Assembly (NCBI RefSeq): GCF_009720525.1
Contig: NZ_CP043930.1
Location: forward strand, 4,000,501 to 4,064,500
Source: Gimesia benthica
GTDB lineage: Bacteria; Planctomycetota; Planctomycetia; Planctomycetales; Planctomycetaceae
DNA: 64,000 nt
Reading direction: 5' to 3'
A model generated the notes under the pieces. The model saw only the letters and a list, made by a program, of their open reading frames with translations. It was not told where the DNA came from and made no database searches. Below are positions 8,209 through 16,408 of the stretch, in pieces (positions within the stretch are counted from its first letter, which is position 1; the number at the start of each line of letters is the position of its first letter). Made by a program: the position numbers and the translations under genes.

Positions 8209-8685
8209 ATGTCGACAGATCCATTTAATGCAGTGGAATTAAAAAAGCCTGATGCTCTTGAGATTATAGAAGCACTGGATGACATTAATATCAGAGATGA
8301 TTACGGGGCGACTCTGCTGCATTCAGCCATTGCTTACGACAACACCCCAGTTGGACTGGAACTGATTAGAAGGGGTCTTGACGTTAATGCCAAAACCAAG
8401 AAAGGTCTGACTCCTCTGCATTTTTGTGCGATTTATCAGAATCTGGAATTAACCAGAGCAATATTAGAGAATGGTGGGGATCTCTCAATCGCAGACAAAA
8501 ATGGAAATACCCCCTTGCTGGATGCTGTTGGAAATCCCAAACGAACATACGATCTCTTAAAACTGTTTGCTGAATACTCTAATCCAGAAATTGCCTCCCA
8601 GAAAAATAACTATGGAATTTCACCACTAGAGTTAGCAAAAAATATGGGCGATGAAGCAGCTGTCGGTATCATTTCAACTGCTTAA
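8209..8685 (+). CDS. ankyrin-repeat protein
   Basis: The 158-residue protein carries about four ankyrin repeats: DDYGATLLHSAIAYDN (about 32), KKGLTPLHFCAIYQN (65), KNGNTPLLDAVGN (98) and a degenerate one with NNYGISPLELAKNMG (135). There is no signal peptide or other domain. Ankyrin repeats bind other proteins. Small stand-alone ankyrin proteins are frequent in arrays of immunity or accessory genes. It starts four bases after the upstream gene and is probably translated from the same message. Confidence 0.8.
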   Translation: MSTDPFNAVELKKPDALEIIEALDDINIRDDYGATLLHSAIAYDNTPVGLELIRRGLDVNAKTKKGLTPLHFCAIYQNLELTRAILENGGDLSIADKNGNTPLLDAVGNPKRTYDLLKLFAEYSNPEIASQKNNYGISPLELAKNMGDEAAVGIISTA

Positions 8686-8773
8686 TACAGATTACATCTC
8701 TGAACATCGTAATCTGCATAATACATCAAACAGATTCCCAATTTAGAATAGCTCATCCACGAAAAGCATCCAT

Positions 8774-9217
8774 ATGAGATTCATGAATTCAATTCTTTTG
8801 GGTAGCGGTGTGGGAATTGCGATCATATTCATTCCCATTTTCTTTCTTACCAGTGGGTTTGAAAATGCCTCTTACTCAGAAATCCTCTTTAGCTTTATTT
8901 CGGCAGTCTTAACTGGAATGACTAGTGTATTAATTGCAACAATTATTTTGCCATCAGAGTTCTCATTTAAGACGTTTATGATGGGCGTAATTGCCTTACC
9001 AGTGGGATCATTCATCTATGCGATGATTGTTGGTTTTCTTTTCTTTATAGGCCATCGTTTTTTCGGATCTCCCATGAGGAATATAAGCTTGTTATTGGAA
9101 GCCAAAAACGCTGCATTTCTCACAACCTTAGTTTATGGCCATGTCTTTTTCCCATTGTCTTTGATCGCAACCAGTATCGTGCAGTGGTTAATCAGTTTAA
9201 AATCGATTCGCTGTTAG
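8774..9217 (+). CDS. hypothetical membrane protein, four predicted spans
   Basis: At 147 residues, hydrophobic segments lie at about 5-27, 35-60, 70-97 and 112-140. No family is recognised. The middle carries GSFIYAMIVGFLFFIGHRFFG. It is in the same direction as the ankyrin and S1 genes, but 88 and 56 bases separate it from them. An inner-membrane location is likely from the segments alone. Confidence 0.6.
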   Translation: MRFMNSILLGSGVGIAIIFIPIFFLTSGFENASYSEILFSFISAVLTGMTSVLIATIILPSEFSFKTFMMGVIALPVGSFIYAMIVGFLFFIGHRFFGSPMRNISLLLEAKNAAFLTTLVYGHVFFPLSLIATSIVQWLISLKSIRC

Positions 9218-9273
9218 AGATTATTGGCAGTTTGGATCAGATCAATAAATAATATTCCAGCCAGAGAATTGAC

Positions 9274-9789
9274 GTGACGTATACACCGATTAATTTCCGA
9301 AATGACATGATCCGTGAGATCGAAAAGGGATATGATCCAGTTCGAGTAGCTCAAGTTGCTTTTGTTATTATTCAAGAGTTAGGAGCCAAAATATCTACGG
9401 AGTTTCATAACGAAATATTGGGCATAGCGGTGATGGAAGAAGGACCTCAGTTTAAAATGACTGAGGCTCAGTTAAGAGAATACTTGGATAGAATGGTAGG
9501 GTTGTTGAGTAATCATGACAAAAGTTGGATTGAAGTAATCAATACACTTAAAGTGGGAGACATCTTAAAAGTCACTGTCACAAAGCATAGACATTTTGGT
9601 TTCTTCGTTGATGTTCCTGACACAAAATATGAAGGCCTTGTCGAAATCATGCACATTAAGGATGAAAAAGGAGTGTCACCTATTGATTTTCCAGCGATTG
9701 GCTCCGAGATCGAAGCTATCGTTCTTGGTTTTCGAGAACATAATCATCAAATTGTGTTAAGCATAAAACCAAGTGATTTGTCAAAATAA
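9274..9789 (+). CDS. S1-domain protein
   Basis: GTG start, 171 residues. The C-terminal half (about 92-168) is an S1/OB fold: LKVGDILKVTVTKHRHFGFF, then EGLVEIMHIKD and GSEIEAIVLGFREHNHQIVLS. The N-terminal 85 residues are helical and unassigned. S1 domains bind single-stranded RNA. The protein resembles a lone S1 module such as those fused to polymorphic-toxin or immunity proteins. Functional role unknown. The next gene starts 13 bases downstream. Confidence 0.75.
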   Translation: MTYTPINFRNDMIREIEKGYDPVRVAQVAFVIIQELGAKISTEFHNEILGIAVMEEGPQFKMTEAQLREYLDRMVGLLSNHDKSWIEVINTLKVGDILKVTVTKHRHFGFFVDVPDTKYEGLVEIMHIKDEKGVSPIDFPAIGSEIEAIVLGFREHNHQIVLSIKPSDLSK

Positions 9790-9802
9790 CTGGGGCAAAT
9801 TC

Positions 9803-10042
9803 ATGGCAATTTACGTAACCATATACAAGATCTCTGAGACTGATTCATTTGCCGTTTATGAATATGGCCCAAATGAAGATCGTGTAGGCCAGATACAAAT
9901 CAATAAAGAAACTGGTGATATTGAAATACTCTCTAATGTCCCCGGTGATGAAAAAATGTTTTATGCACTGCGTGCAAAGAGAAGGCTTTATATGCATTGG
10001 CAAAATAGAGAATTTCCAGACAAGACATGCTTTGCTGCCTGA
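9803..10042 (+). CDS. hypothetical 79-residue protein
   Basis: The ATG at 9803 (MAIYVTIYKI) is the natural start; the frame extends to 9773 only through a non-specific TTG-like start. The pattern is short beta strands, then a helix with LRAKRRLYMHWQNREFPD near the end and a final CFAA. I remember similar small proteins near polymorphic-toxin immunity genes, with a helix followed by a GxFPD/xTxWA-type end, but no family name can be given. It follows the S1 gene closely and may share its message. Confidence 0.6.
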   Translation: MAIYVTIYKISETDSFAVYEYGPNEDRVGQIQINKETGDIEILSNVPGDEKMFYALRAKRRLYMHWQNREFPDKTCFAA

Positions 10043-10138
10043 TGAAGGTGCATTGAAAATAGGGCAATGGTGCTGATCTTGTATAGTTAAATGAATTGAA
10101 ACAGCTCAATATCACCAAGTAAATGAGATTGCAGAGCA

Positions 10139-11062
10139 ATGACCGAAGAAGAAATCATCAAGCGATTAGAGCAGGAGCGAGTCAGCTGTTTTCCAGTTAA
10201 GGAAGATGGGTCGCTTTTTATCACGATGCAAGGATCTGAAAAGAGTTCAGACGCAATAGCAAATATCTGCAAACAGATTTGTAAATTGGAGCGTATATCA
10301 AAGCTCGATTTTAGTAACACTGCATTGCGGGGATCTGGACTGCAAGAACTACAGGGATTACCAAATGTAAAGTATATTGATCTTTCTCGGACAATGATTG
10401 CTGGTCTCGATTATAAATATTTGAAATCGTTTCCAAAGCTAGAAGAACTACATTGTTCTCCTATAAGTCGTATTGATGAGGCAATGGTATATATTGGGCA
10501 GAACAAGGGGATCAAAAATCTGGGTCTCTTCCAAGTGCGAATAAGTGATATGGGGTTTGAAGCACTTTACGATTTAAAGCATTTGGAAAAAATCGATATT
10601 ACTGGAGCACCAATCTCTAAGGGATTCAACACTCTTCTTAATTTTAAGAATCTGAGAGAACTAACCATTTCAGAAACACAGGCGGATGATAGCACACTTG
10701 AAATGATTGGTCATCTCCTGAACATGGAAGAACTCTTTTTCAACCACACACTTGTCACAAATGAAGGTTTTGATTTTCTCGGTGACTTGAAAAATCTAAC
10801 GACACTCGGATTCTCAGGGCAGCGGGTTACGAAGGACGGGGTTAAGCAATTGGTGACGGGAGAGGTTGCATCTTCTTTGACGCTTTTTCCACGCTTAGAC
10901 TACATCCATTTCTGCGATATTCCCTTTGATAGTGAATCGGTCAAAATACTCGCCACTTTAAAAAAAGTCGGCCACATGAATTTTGATAAAAGTTGTCCAA
11001 TGAGTGATAGCGACAAAATCTTTTTGAAGAACTCACTTCCCAATTGTGATATTTGGTTTTAA
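10139..11062 (+). CDS. leucine-rich-repeat-like protein
   Basis: 307 residues, with irregular leucine-rich repeats from about 50 to 290: LSKL-type units such as LQGLPNVKYIDLSRTMIAGL, LKHLEKIDITGAPIS, FKNLRELTISETQAD and LLNMEELFFNHTLVT, spaced about 23-24 residues. There is no signal peptide, so it is probably cytoplasmic. LRR domains bind proteins. Planctomycetes carry many. A short repeat at 11125 follows it and recurs after another orphan gene of the island. Confidence 0.75.
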   Translation: MTEEEIIKRLEQERVSCFPVKEDGSLFITMQGSEKSSDAIANICKQICKLERISKLDFSNTALRGSGLQELQGLPNVKYIDLSRTMIAGLDYKYLKSFPKLEELHCSPISRIDEAMVYIGQNKGIKNLGLFQVRISDMGFEALYDLKHLEKIDITGAPISKGFNTLLNFKNLRELTISETQADDSTLEMIGHLLNMEELFFNHTLVTNEGFDFLGDLKNLTTLGFSGQRVTKDGVKQLVTGEVASSLTLFPRLDYIHFCDIPFDSESVKILATLKKVGHMNFDKSCPMSDSDKIFLKNSLPNCDIWF

Positions 11063-11124
11063 AAGTGGAATACTTGTTCTTCCGACACTAAAATTGCGGT
11101 TAAAATCGCACCGAGCTAACATGC

Positions 11125-11144
11125 CTCACCTATAAGTGGCTTAG
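11125..11144 (+). repeat. short intergenic repeat, copy 1
   Basis: CTCACCTATAAGTGGC followed by TTAG, 62 bases after the LRR gene. The same 16-mer recurs at 14778, 12 bases after another orphan gene. The second copy has CTTAG after it. Confidence 0.55.
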
Positions 11145-11344
11145 CAAGCCCACTTCGGCCATTTCCATTCAGACGCTGGTGGGCACTCCTCGTCCATTCA
11201 TGCCATAAACTCGACTCGTCACCACAACTTGGTACCACCTTGCTAGAACCACAGATCTTGGAAAAATGGTTACAACAAAGGCACGACAGGCAGTGGGATT
11301 CAGAAGAATTTCTCCTAGAATATTAGCTTCTAAAATCAATCCTA

Positions 11345-11881
11345 GTGAGTAACGCACCACAAGATCTTATAAGAAGAGACCTGATGAGTTTTGATGACTT
11401 GATTGAAGCAATTTATGCCCGTGATAAGTATGACGACTTTGGAAATCTTGCCAAAACGATTTACACAGACGATCCTGATAAATTTTATACAGATTTCTTC
11501 GATAAAGTCAGACAATTCGTCGAGGAAGGCGGCAATATAAATCAATCACGCCCCCCAATGGGTTGGTCATTAATGCATATTGCCTGTGAAAAAAGAGACG
11601 TGCGATTAATTAAAGGGATTCTGAATATTGATAGATCATTACTTAATACACTTGCCGATTGTAACTATCCTCCCATATTTCAGGCATTAGATGCTGATAT
11701 AGATGGTCCCATACAAACTGGGAAAGAAATTACGCTTGAAACCACAAAAGCAATGCTTGAACTGGGGGCAGATTCTGATGTCAAGTATAAAACTTATGAG
11801 TCATTGAGAGACTTTGCAAAGAGTTACGGGAAAATAGCCGTTTATAAGTTCGATCATACTATTCAGCCACTTCTCCAATAG
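11345..11881 (+). CDS. ankyrin-repeat-like protein
   Basis: 178 residues from GTG at 11345; an ATG at 11384 (MSFDDLIEAIY) preceded by a GA-rich stretch is an alternative. Two to three degenerate ankyrin units are visible: QFVEEGGNINQSRPPMGWSL with MHIACEKRDVRLIKGIL (about 66-100) and KAMLELGADSDVKYKTYESL (about 135-155). No other domain or signal peptide is seen. A protein-binding role is likely. In the 280 bases upstream (11063-11344) only a possible short C-terminal fragment ending LEKWLQQRHDRQWDSEEF can be read. Confidence 0.65.
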   Translation: MSNAPQDLIRRDLMSFDDLIEAIYARDKYDDFGNLAKTIYTDDPDKFYTDFFDKVRQFVEEGGNINQSRPPMGWSLMHIACEKRDVRLIKGILNIDRSLLNTLADCNYPPIFQALDADIDGPIQTGKEITLETTKAMLELGADSDVKYKTYESLRDFAKSYGKIAVYKFDHTIQPLLQ

Positions 11882-12018
11882 GATACCGCTCATTTACAAG
11901 TTATTCTGTCATGCATTTTTGAGTCCTGTTAAACAGGGAGTTGATCGAGACTGATACCTCTAAGATGAATGTAACTGCATTCAAATTGAAAAATTGTTAA
12001 TACTGGAGAAGAATTAAA

Positions 12019-12720
12019 TTGCCCAGTTTATTTATCACCAGCTCGCCTGCATACGGTCAGTGTCAGGGAATCGTCCTATCTACGCACAGTTCTAAAACTG
12101 ATCCAGCATGCGGTTATGTAAATGGAAATGTAAATGAAAAAGTTAGATGGCAATTTAACTCTGATTTTACGGAGGGATTTAAACCTCCAAGCCTAAAGAG
12201 GCAAGCAGAAGAAAATGCATTCGATATATTTTGGTATAAACTCTCAGGTACAGTTAAAAATGTTGAAAATTGTTGCGTAATTACTGAATCGATCAACCAA
12301 TCAGTCTCTTTTTTTGCTGTCGTCTTAGATGTAGTGCCTCAATCCATTTTTTATACCGCAGTATTCCAATATCACATATGGCTTAGTGGTTACCTCGACG
12401 TAGAATTCGATGGTTTTATGGGGAATTTTAATCGGGAACTTGTTGTCGCTGCTAAAAACAGAGCTTTCAAATCAGGCGACCCCATTCGCTTTTGCATAGA
12501 ATCAAATCCCGAGAAGTACGGGATAGCAATTCTGGAGTCTGAAATTTCAGATACTAAATGGAATGCATCATTATATTTAGTTGATGCAGACATAAGCCTG
12601 CTCAAAGGAAGGCGGCTCATTACCAAGAAGATCGGTGGCTTTGAAAGAGAACGCTCAGGCGAAAATATACGTTCTTCATTTGAAGCAGACTTTGCAGTTG
12701 TTGACCAAATCAAATCATAG
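12019..12720 (+). CDS. hypothetical protein, 233 residues
   Basis: TTG start, no recognised family. The sequence is mostly beta strands with few charged helices, and ends in a polar tail. No signal peptide is visible. A motif FWYKLSGTVKNVENCC lies at about 73-88. It stands between the ankyrin gene and the TPR gene in the array of forward orphan genes. A weak start and lack of family make boundaries uncertain. Confidence 0.5.
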   Translation: MPSLFITSSPAYGQCQGIVLSTHSSKTDPACGYVNGNVNEKVRWQFNSDFTEGFKPPSLKRQAEENAFDIFWYKLSGTVKNVENCCVITESINQSVSFFAVVLDVVPQSIFYTAVFQYHIWLSGYLDVEFDGFMGNFNRELVVAAKNRAFKSGDPIRFCIESNPEKYGIAILESEISDTKWNASLYLVDADISLLKGRRLITKKIGGFERERSGENIRSSFEADFAVVDQIKS

Positions 12721-12822
12721 TGACGCTTGTGAAATCAGATTATATAACTAGAACATTGCTCTTTAATGATCCCACCCCGACACTAGACCAGAGAGAATCT
12801 AACAAGCTGACGGATTTGATCA

Positions 12823-13515
12823 ATGCTAAATGAAACAGAACTACGGGGACAACTTGAAGCAATAAATCAAAGGATCGCTACTAAGCCAGATGATCCTGAA
12901 TTGGGTGATCTGCTGATTGAGCGAGCACATATATACGACCGTCTGAAAGATGATGTAGCTTCTGTAAAAGACTACTTTGCGGCGTTAGATGTCACTCGTG
13001 ATCAAGATAAGATTGTCCATATCAATTCTATGATTTCGTTGGCATTGCTAAGTCATGATAAGAAAGAAGAAGCGTTATGGTGGGCTATGTCTGCTGTTGA
13101 CCGAGATCCTAATGGTGAAGAGGCTAACTATGTTTTGGGTATGAATTTGGCTATTAGCGAGTTCCACAACATGGCAGTGGAATCTTTCAAAAAAACATTA
13201 GATATCAACCCTGAACATCAAGAGGCATTTTTAGCATGGGGCGTGAATGTTAGTAAAAATTTGAAACGATTAGCGGAAGGCAGAGAAATACTGACTGCCT
13301 ACACTAAAAAATATCCAACAGATGCTAAAGGCCTATTTGAATTGGCATTTGCAACATATATGTCTTCTGTGGGGCCTGATTTTGCTGTCCATCTTTTCAA
13401 GGCAAAAGAATTGTTTGAAAAAACTCTGACACTCGAATGTTCAGAAAGACTAGTTCGTAGAATCAGAGACCTTTCAGAAGAAATCGATATATTAATAGCA
13501 AGTAATAATTTATAG
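12823..13515 (+). CDS. TPR-repeat protein
   Basis: 230 residues with tetratricopeptide repeats from about 20 to 210: LLIERAHIYDRLKDDVASVK, ALWWAMSAVDRDPNGEEAN, NMAVESFKKTLDINPEHQEA and FELAFATYMSSVGP. The AxxxFxxALxxNP pattern is plain in the third unit. No signal peptide. TPRs form protein-binding superhelices. A sulfotransferase fragment begins 24 bases downstream. Confidence 0.75.
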   Translation: MLNETELRGQLEAINQRIATKPDDPELGDLLIERAHIYDRLKDDVASVKDYFAALDVTRDQDKIVHINSMISLALLSHDKKEEALWWAMSAVDRDPNGEEANYVLGMNLAISEFHNMAVESFKKTLDINPEHQEAFLAWGVNVSKNLKRLAEGREILTAYTKKYPTDAKGLFELAFATYMSSVGPDFAVHLFKAKELFEKTLTLECSERLVRRIRDLSEEIDILIASNNL

Positions 13516-13538
13516 AACTTGAAGCATAAAGAACATCA

Positions 13539-13700
13539 ATGTCACAAACATCCAAGATTATCATCGGCATGAGAACAGGCCGATGCGGAACGCTTTCGCT
13601 GGCGGAAATTCTAAACGCTCAACTGAATACGAATATCAATCATGAAGAAGCTCTCTGGTTATCACTAGATAAGACAAGACTGAAAAATGGAAGATCTTAG
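13539..13700 (+). pseudogene. N-terminal fragment of a sulfotransferase-like gene
   Basis: The 53-codon frame starts MSQTSKIIIGMRTGRCGTLS. A beta strand followed by RTGRCGT is the PAPS-binding (5-prime phosphosulfate) loop at the start of planctomycete sulfotransferase-like proteins, normally 250 residues or more. The next residues (NINHEEALWLSL) still fit, then the frame ends with TAG. The next gene starts inside it in another frame. I take it as a truncated copy left by recombination. Confidence 0.55.
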
Positions 13701-14226
13701 AACACTGGTACTGGATACCTTATATGATCGTATTCGAAATGAACGTTCTAATTGCTTTGCTGTTAATGAAGCTGGAATGGAGTTAATAAAACGTGACAAT
13801 GACGTTCTGCCAATCATTGAATCCATTCTGTCTGAGATCGTAGAGCCAGCTTTAAAGTGTCATGATAAGCAGAAAGACATTGATCTTGCACAAAAATTGC
13901 GTGTGGATATTAAATTTGTTAGTACGTCTCCGTTTAGTGGCTTAGCGTATGTTTTAGGTGCTTATTGGATAATCAGTACAAAATCAAACCAACTTGAGCA
14001 TGCTTTTCAGTTTATGAATCAATGCAATAACGAGCTACTGGCTGAGGCGATAAAGATCATCCCCATATTTTTTATGATAGTAGAGGGTAATTATAATTTT
14101 GGAATCGAGCCGCCCACTTCATTACTTAATTTTGTCAAGGAAAAAGAAATCCATGAAAGTGCTCGTGTCCGTGAGGCTGCCGCTCGTGCCCTCCCAAGAA
14201 TTGATCTCCCCCCCATGCCATATTAA
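13687..14226 (+). CDS. hypothetical protein, 179 residues, helical
   Basis: ATG lies inside the end of the sulfotransferase fragment. The protein is helical, with a hydrophobic centre (GLAYVLGAYWI, then IKIIPIFFMIVEG) and a C-terminal helix ESARVREAAARALPRI that looks like one HEAT-type repeat. No signal peptide. It resembles the small HEAT-like proteins found in immunity arrays but I cannot name a family. Confidence 0.55.
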   Translation: MEDLRTLVLDTLYDRIRNERSNCFAVNEAGMELIKRDNDVLPIIESILSEIVEPALKCHDKQKDIDLAQKLRVDIKFVSTSPFSGLAYVLGAYWIISTKSNQLEHAFQFMNQCNNELLAEAIKIIPIFFMIVEGNYNFGIEPPTSLLNFVKEKEIHESARVREAAARALPRIDLPPMPY

Positions 14227-14291
14227 ATATCGGCACATCCCGCCCCTTAATTCTAAGATTACTAGGGCAGGTCTAAATAGGATAAAATGAG

Positions 14292-14765
14292 ATGGAGCCT
14301 CTCGAATTTTATGTTCTTTGTGAATCAAGATCCACAGAGCTTGCCAAACGCTTTTTGGACACTTTTCTTCCGTTTAGAATTCCCGTAGCTGAGGATTTCC
14401 CATTCCCCCAGTATGAGGACGATTCTAAAGCAATATTCCAAACTCCAGAAGAACTTATGAAGTGTTTAGAAGAAAACAAAGATGAAGGCTATTCATTTTA
14501 TTGGAATTCTCAATGTGAGAGTGGACCAGATCAAGCAATGCTTTTCTACACTGAAGACGGAGCAATGATTGTAGGACTATCTGGTGTAAACTTAGCCCCT
14601 GCTGATACCCTTAAAAAAATATCCAAGCAAGTCGAGGGACGATATGGTTATTTTACAATAGAAAGTTGTCCGCCAAATACACGTGACGAATTCATTGAAA
14701 TCTGCCGTGAATCTACACTGACCAATCTCTTTGATGGTCGGATTCGCAATAAAACACTTTCATGA
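14292..14765 (+). CDS. hypothetical protein, 157 residues
   Basis: ATG start right after a GATAAAATGAG leader. The first 15 residues are a beta strand and helix (FYVLCESRSTELAKRFL), followed by FPFPQY and a long acidic region. The segment GYSFYWNSQCESGPDQAMLF then DGAMIVGLSG suggests an alpha/beta immunity-like fold, which I recall only loosely. No motif gives a function. The 16-mer repeat follows 12 bases after the stop. Confidence 0.55.
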   Translation: MEPLEFYVLCESRSTELAKRFLDTFLPFRIPVAEDFPFPQYEDDSKAIFQTPEELMKCLEENKDEGYSFYWNSQCESGPDQAMLFYTEDGAMIVGLSGVNLAPADTLKKISKQVEGRYGYFTIESCPPNTRDEFIEICRESTLTNLFDGRIRNKTLS

Positions 14766-14777
14766 AATCCGCAATGG

Positions 14778-14798
14778 CTCACCTATAAGTGGCCTTAG
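14778..14798 (+). repeat. short intergenic repeat, copy 2
   Basis: CTCACCTATAAGTGGC then CTTAG, matching the copy at 11125 over the 16-mer. Both copies lie just after the stop of an orphan gene on the plus strand. Confidence 0.55.
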
Positions 14799-15209
14799 TA
14801 ATGTCAAGCCTCACTTTTTCTCCAATATCAGATCGATTAACCAACATCCTCTAACGTGTAATACATCTTTCTGGCAATGCTGGATGATTGCTTCTTCCCC
14901 ACAACCTGCACTCATCAACGCTTCCCGTAATTCTGGCATACACTCATAAGACTGATTCTTATAAATAGACATTGCCAAGTTAATTACCTCTGGTGTTCGC
15001 CACGATGGATCAAAAGCCAACTCACGAAATGGATTCCTAAAAATATCCCTTAAGATATCACATTGATATTTCTGCTCAGTCTGATCTGCTAAATCGGATT
15101 CTATGCCTATATTGCGTGAGTATTGTGTTGCAGCAAATAAAGCGTAATAGCTGGAATTTAAGGCAGCCTCGTGCGATAGCCCAGGACTGGCGGACTCCCG
15201 AAGAGTGAA

Positions 15210-16130
15210 TTATGCGGCCAGTTGTTGAGCGTATATTCTCTCGAACTGGTCGGGACATTGATAGTTTAATGTTTGATGTAAACGTTTTGAATTGTAGAAC
15301 GTCTCAATGTAGCGGAACACGCTCAGGCGTGCTTCTGTGAGATCGGCATACTTCTCATGTTTGGTCCACTCGTGTTTGAGTGACCAGAAAAATCGTTCCA
15401 TCACGGCGTTATCGTAACAGCATCCGGTTCGGCTCATGGAGCATGTGATCCCGAGTGTCTTCAACGTCGTTTGATAGAGGTCGCTGGTGTACTGGCAGCC
15501 CCGATCACTATGGTGCAGCAACCGCTGGGTCTCGGGCCGCCGGGATTCGATAGCGTTTTTCAGAGCGGTACTGACCAGAGGTGTAGCGAGACTGTCCGCC
15601 ATAGACCAGCCGACAACTTTGCGGCTGAAGAGATCCAGGACGACAGCCAGATAAACCCAGCCATTTTGAGTTGGCAGGTAGGTGATGTCGGTGACCCACT
15701 TTCGATTCGGAGCGTCCGCAGAAAAGTCCTGATTCAAGAGATTCGCTGCGGGACGTTTATCCGGATCGACGACAGTCGTGGTCGGTTTAAACTTTTTGGA
15801 AACCTTGCTTTTCAAGCCGATTTCACGCATCGCCAAGGCGACCGTGTTGCGGCAAGCCGTTTCTAAATTGTCATCCGCCTGCATGGCTTCAGCGATTTTA
15901 TAACTGCCATAAATCTCGTTTGATTGCTCGTGAATTTCTTGTACCGTCTTGCGAATGCGTTCGCTACGCTGGGCCCGCGGACTGGGTACGGCTTTCAGCC
16001 ATTTGTAAAAACCGCTTTTCGATACGCCGAGAACACGACACATGACAATTACCGGAAACAAGTCGCGATGTTGTTTGATCCAGGCGTACTTCACTGCGAC
16101 TCCTTCGCAAAGAACGCCGTTGCTTTTTTT
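15210..16130 (-). CDS. IS3-family transposase, orfB catalytic part (by -1 frameshift)
   Basis: From the slippery A7 the shifted frame reads KSNGVLCEG, then KYAWIKQHRDLFPVIVMCRV, which is the orfB start, followed by an HTH_21 segment (GVSKSGFYKWL). The integrase core has the DDE triad: D in WVTDITYL, D in HHSDRGCQYTS and E in NAVMERFFWSLK. The frame also stays open upstream of the slip to 16256, but that part is the shadow of orfA. OrfB is made as an OrfAB fusion that cuts and pastes the element through a circle. The end lies 38 bases from the left terminus. Confidence 0.9.
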   Translation of the reverse strand, partial: KKSNGVLCEGVAVKYAWIKQHRDLFPVIVMCRVLGVSKSGFYKWLKAVPSPRAQRSERIRKTVQEIHEQSNEIYGSYKIAEAMQADDNLETACRNTVALAMREIGLKSKVSKKFKPTTTVVDPDKRPAANLLNQDFSADAPNRKWVTDITYLPTQNGWVYLAVVLDLFSRKVVGWSMADSLATPLVSTALKNAIESRRPETQRLLHHSDRGCQYTSDLYQTTLKTLGITCSMSRTGCCYDNAVMERFFWSLKHEWTKHEKYADLTEARLSVFRYIETFYNSKRLHQTLNYQCPDQFERIYAQQLAA

Positions 16131-16408
16131 AACAACGCTCTTTCCATTTCGGCTTCGCGAAGCTGCTTCCGCAGCCGTCTGTTCTCTTCCTGAAGCTGTT
16201 GAAATGTGGCGTCTTCGCCGCACGCCTGGGGTTCGGGAGCGTACTTCTCGTACCATCCTCGCAGGCTGCTGGCACTCACGCCAACGGCTTGTGCAGCACG
16301 GTTGAATGAATAACCTTCAACGGCAACAAGATTGACCGCATCCCGCTTGAATTCTTCCGTAAACGATCGCCGGTGCTGTTTCCCTGACACTTTGAACTCC
16401 TTGCTCAT
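16091..16408 (-). CDS. IS3-family orfA (HTH_Tnp_1)
   Basis: 105 residues with AGGAGG ahead of the ATG. The N-terminal helix-turn-helix (RRSFTEEFKRDAVNLVAVE, about 13-31) is followed by AAQAVGVSASSLRGWYEKY. A leucine-zipper-like coiled coil runs from about 69 to 96 (FQQLQEENRRLRKQLREAE). It binds the element ends and forms the N-terminus of the OrfAB fusion. The seven A run falls in its last codons, in frame TTA AAA AAA G. Confidence 0.92.
   Translation of the reverse strand: MSKEFKVSGKQHRRSFTEEFKRDAVNLVAVEGYSFNRAAQAVGVSASSLRGWYEKYAPEPQACGEDATFQQLQEENRRLRKQLREAEMERALLKKATAFFAKESQ

Noticed and set aside
7573..14765. Gene-cassette array of an integron
   Set aside because: The recombinase at 21065 looks Xer-like, not IntI-like, and I see no clear attC-type palindromes between the genes. 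The single shared 16-mer is not enough.
15210..16256. Long orfB start at 16256
   Set aside because: The upstream part is the shifted shadow of orfA; the OrfB start is made by the -1 slip at 16124-16130.
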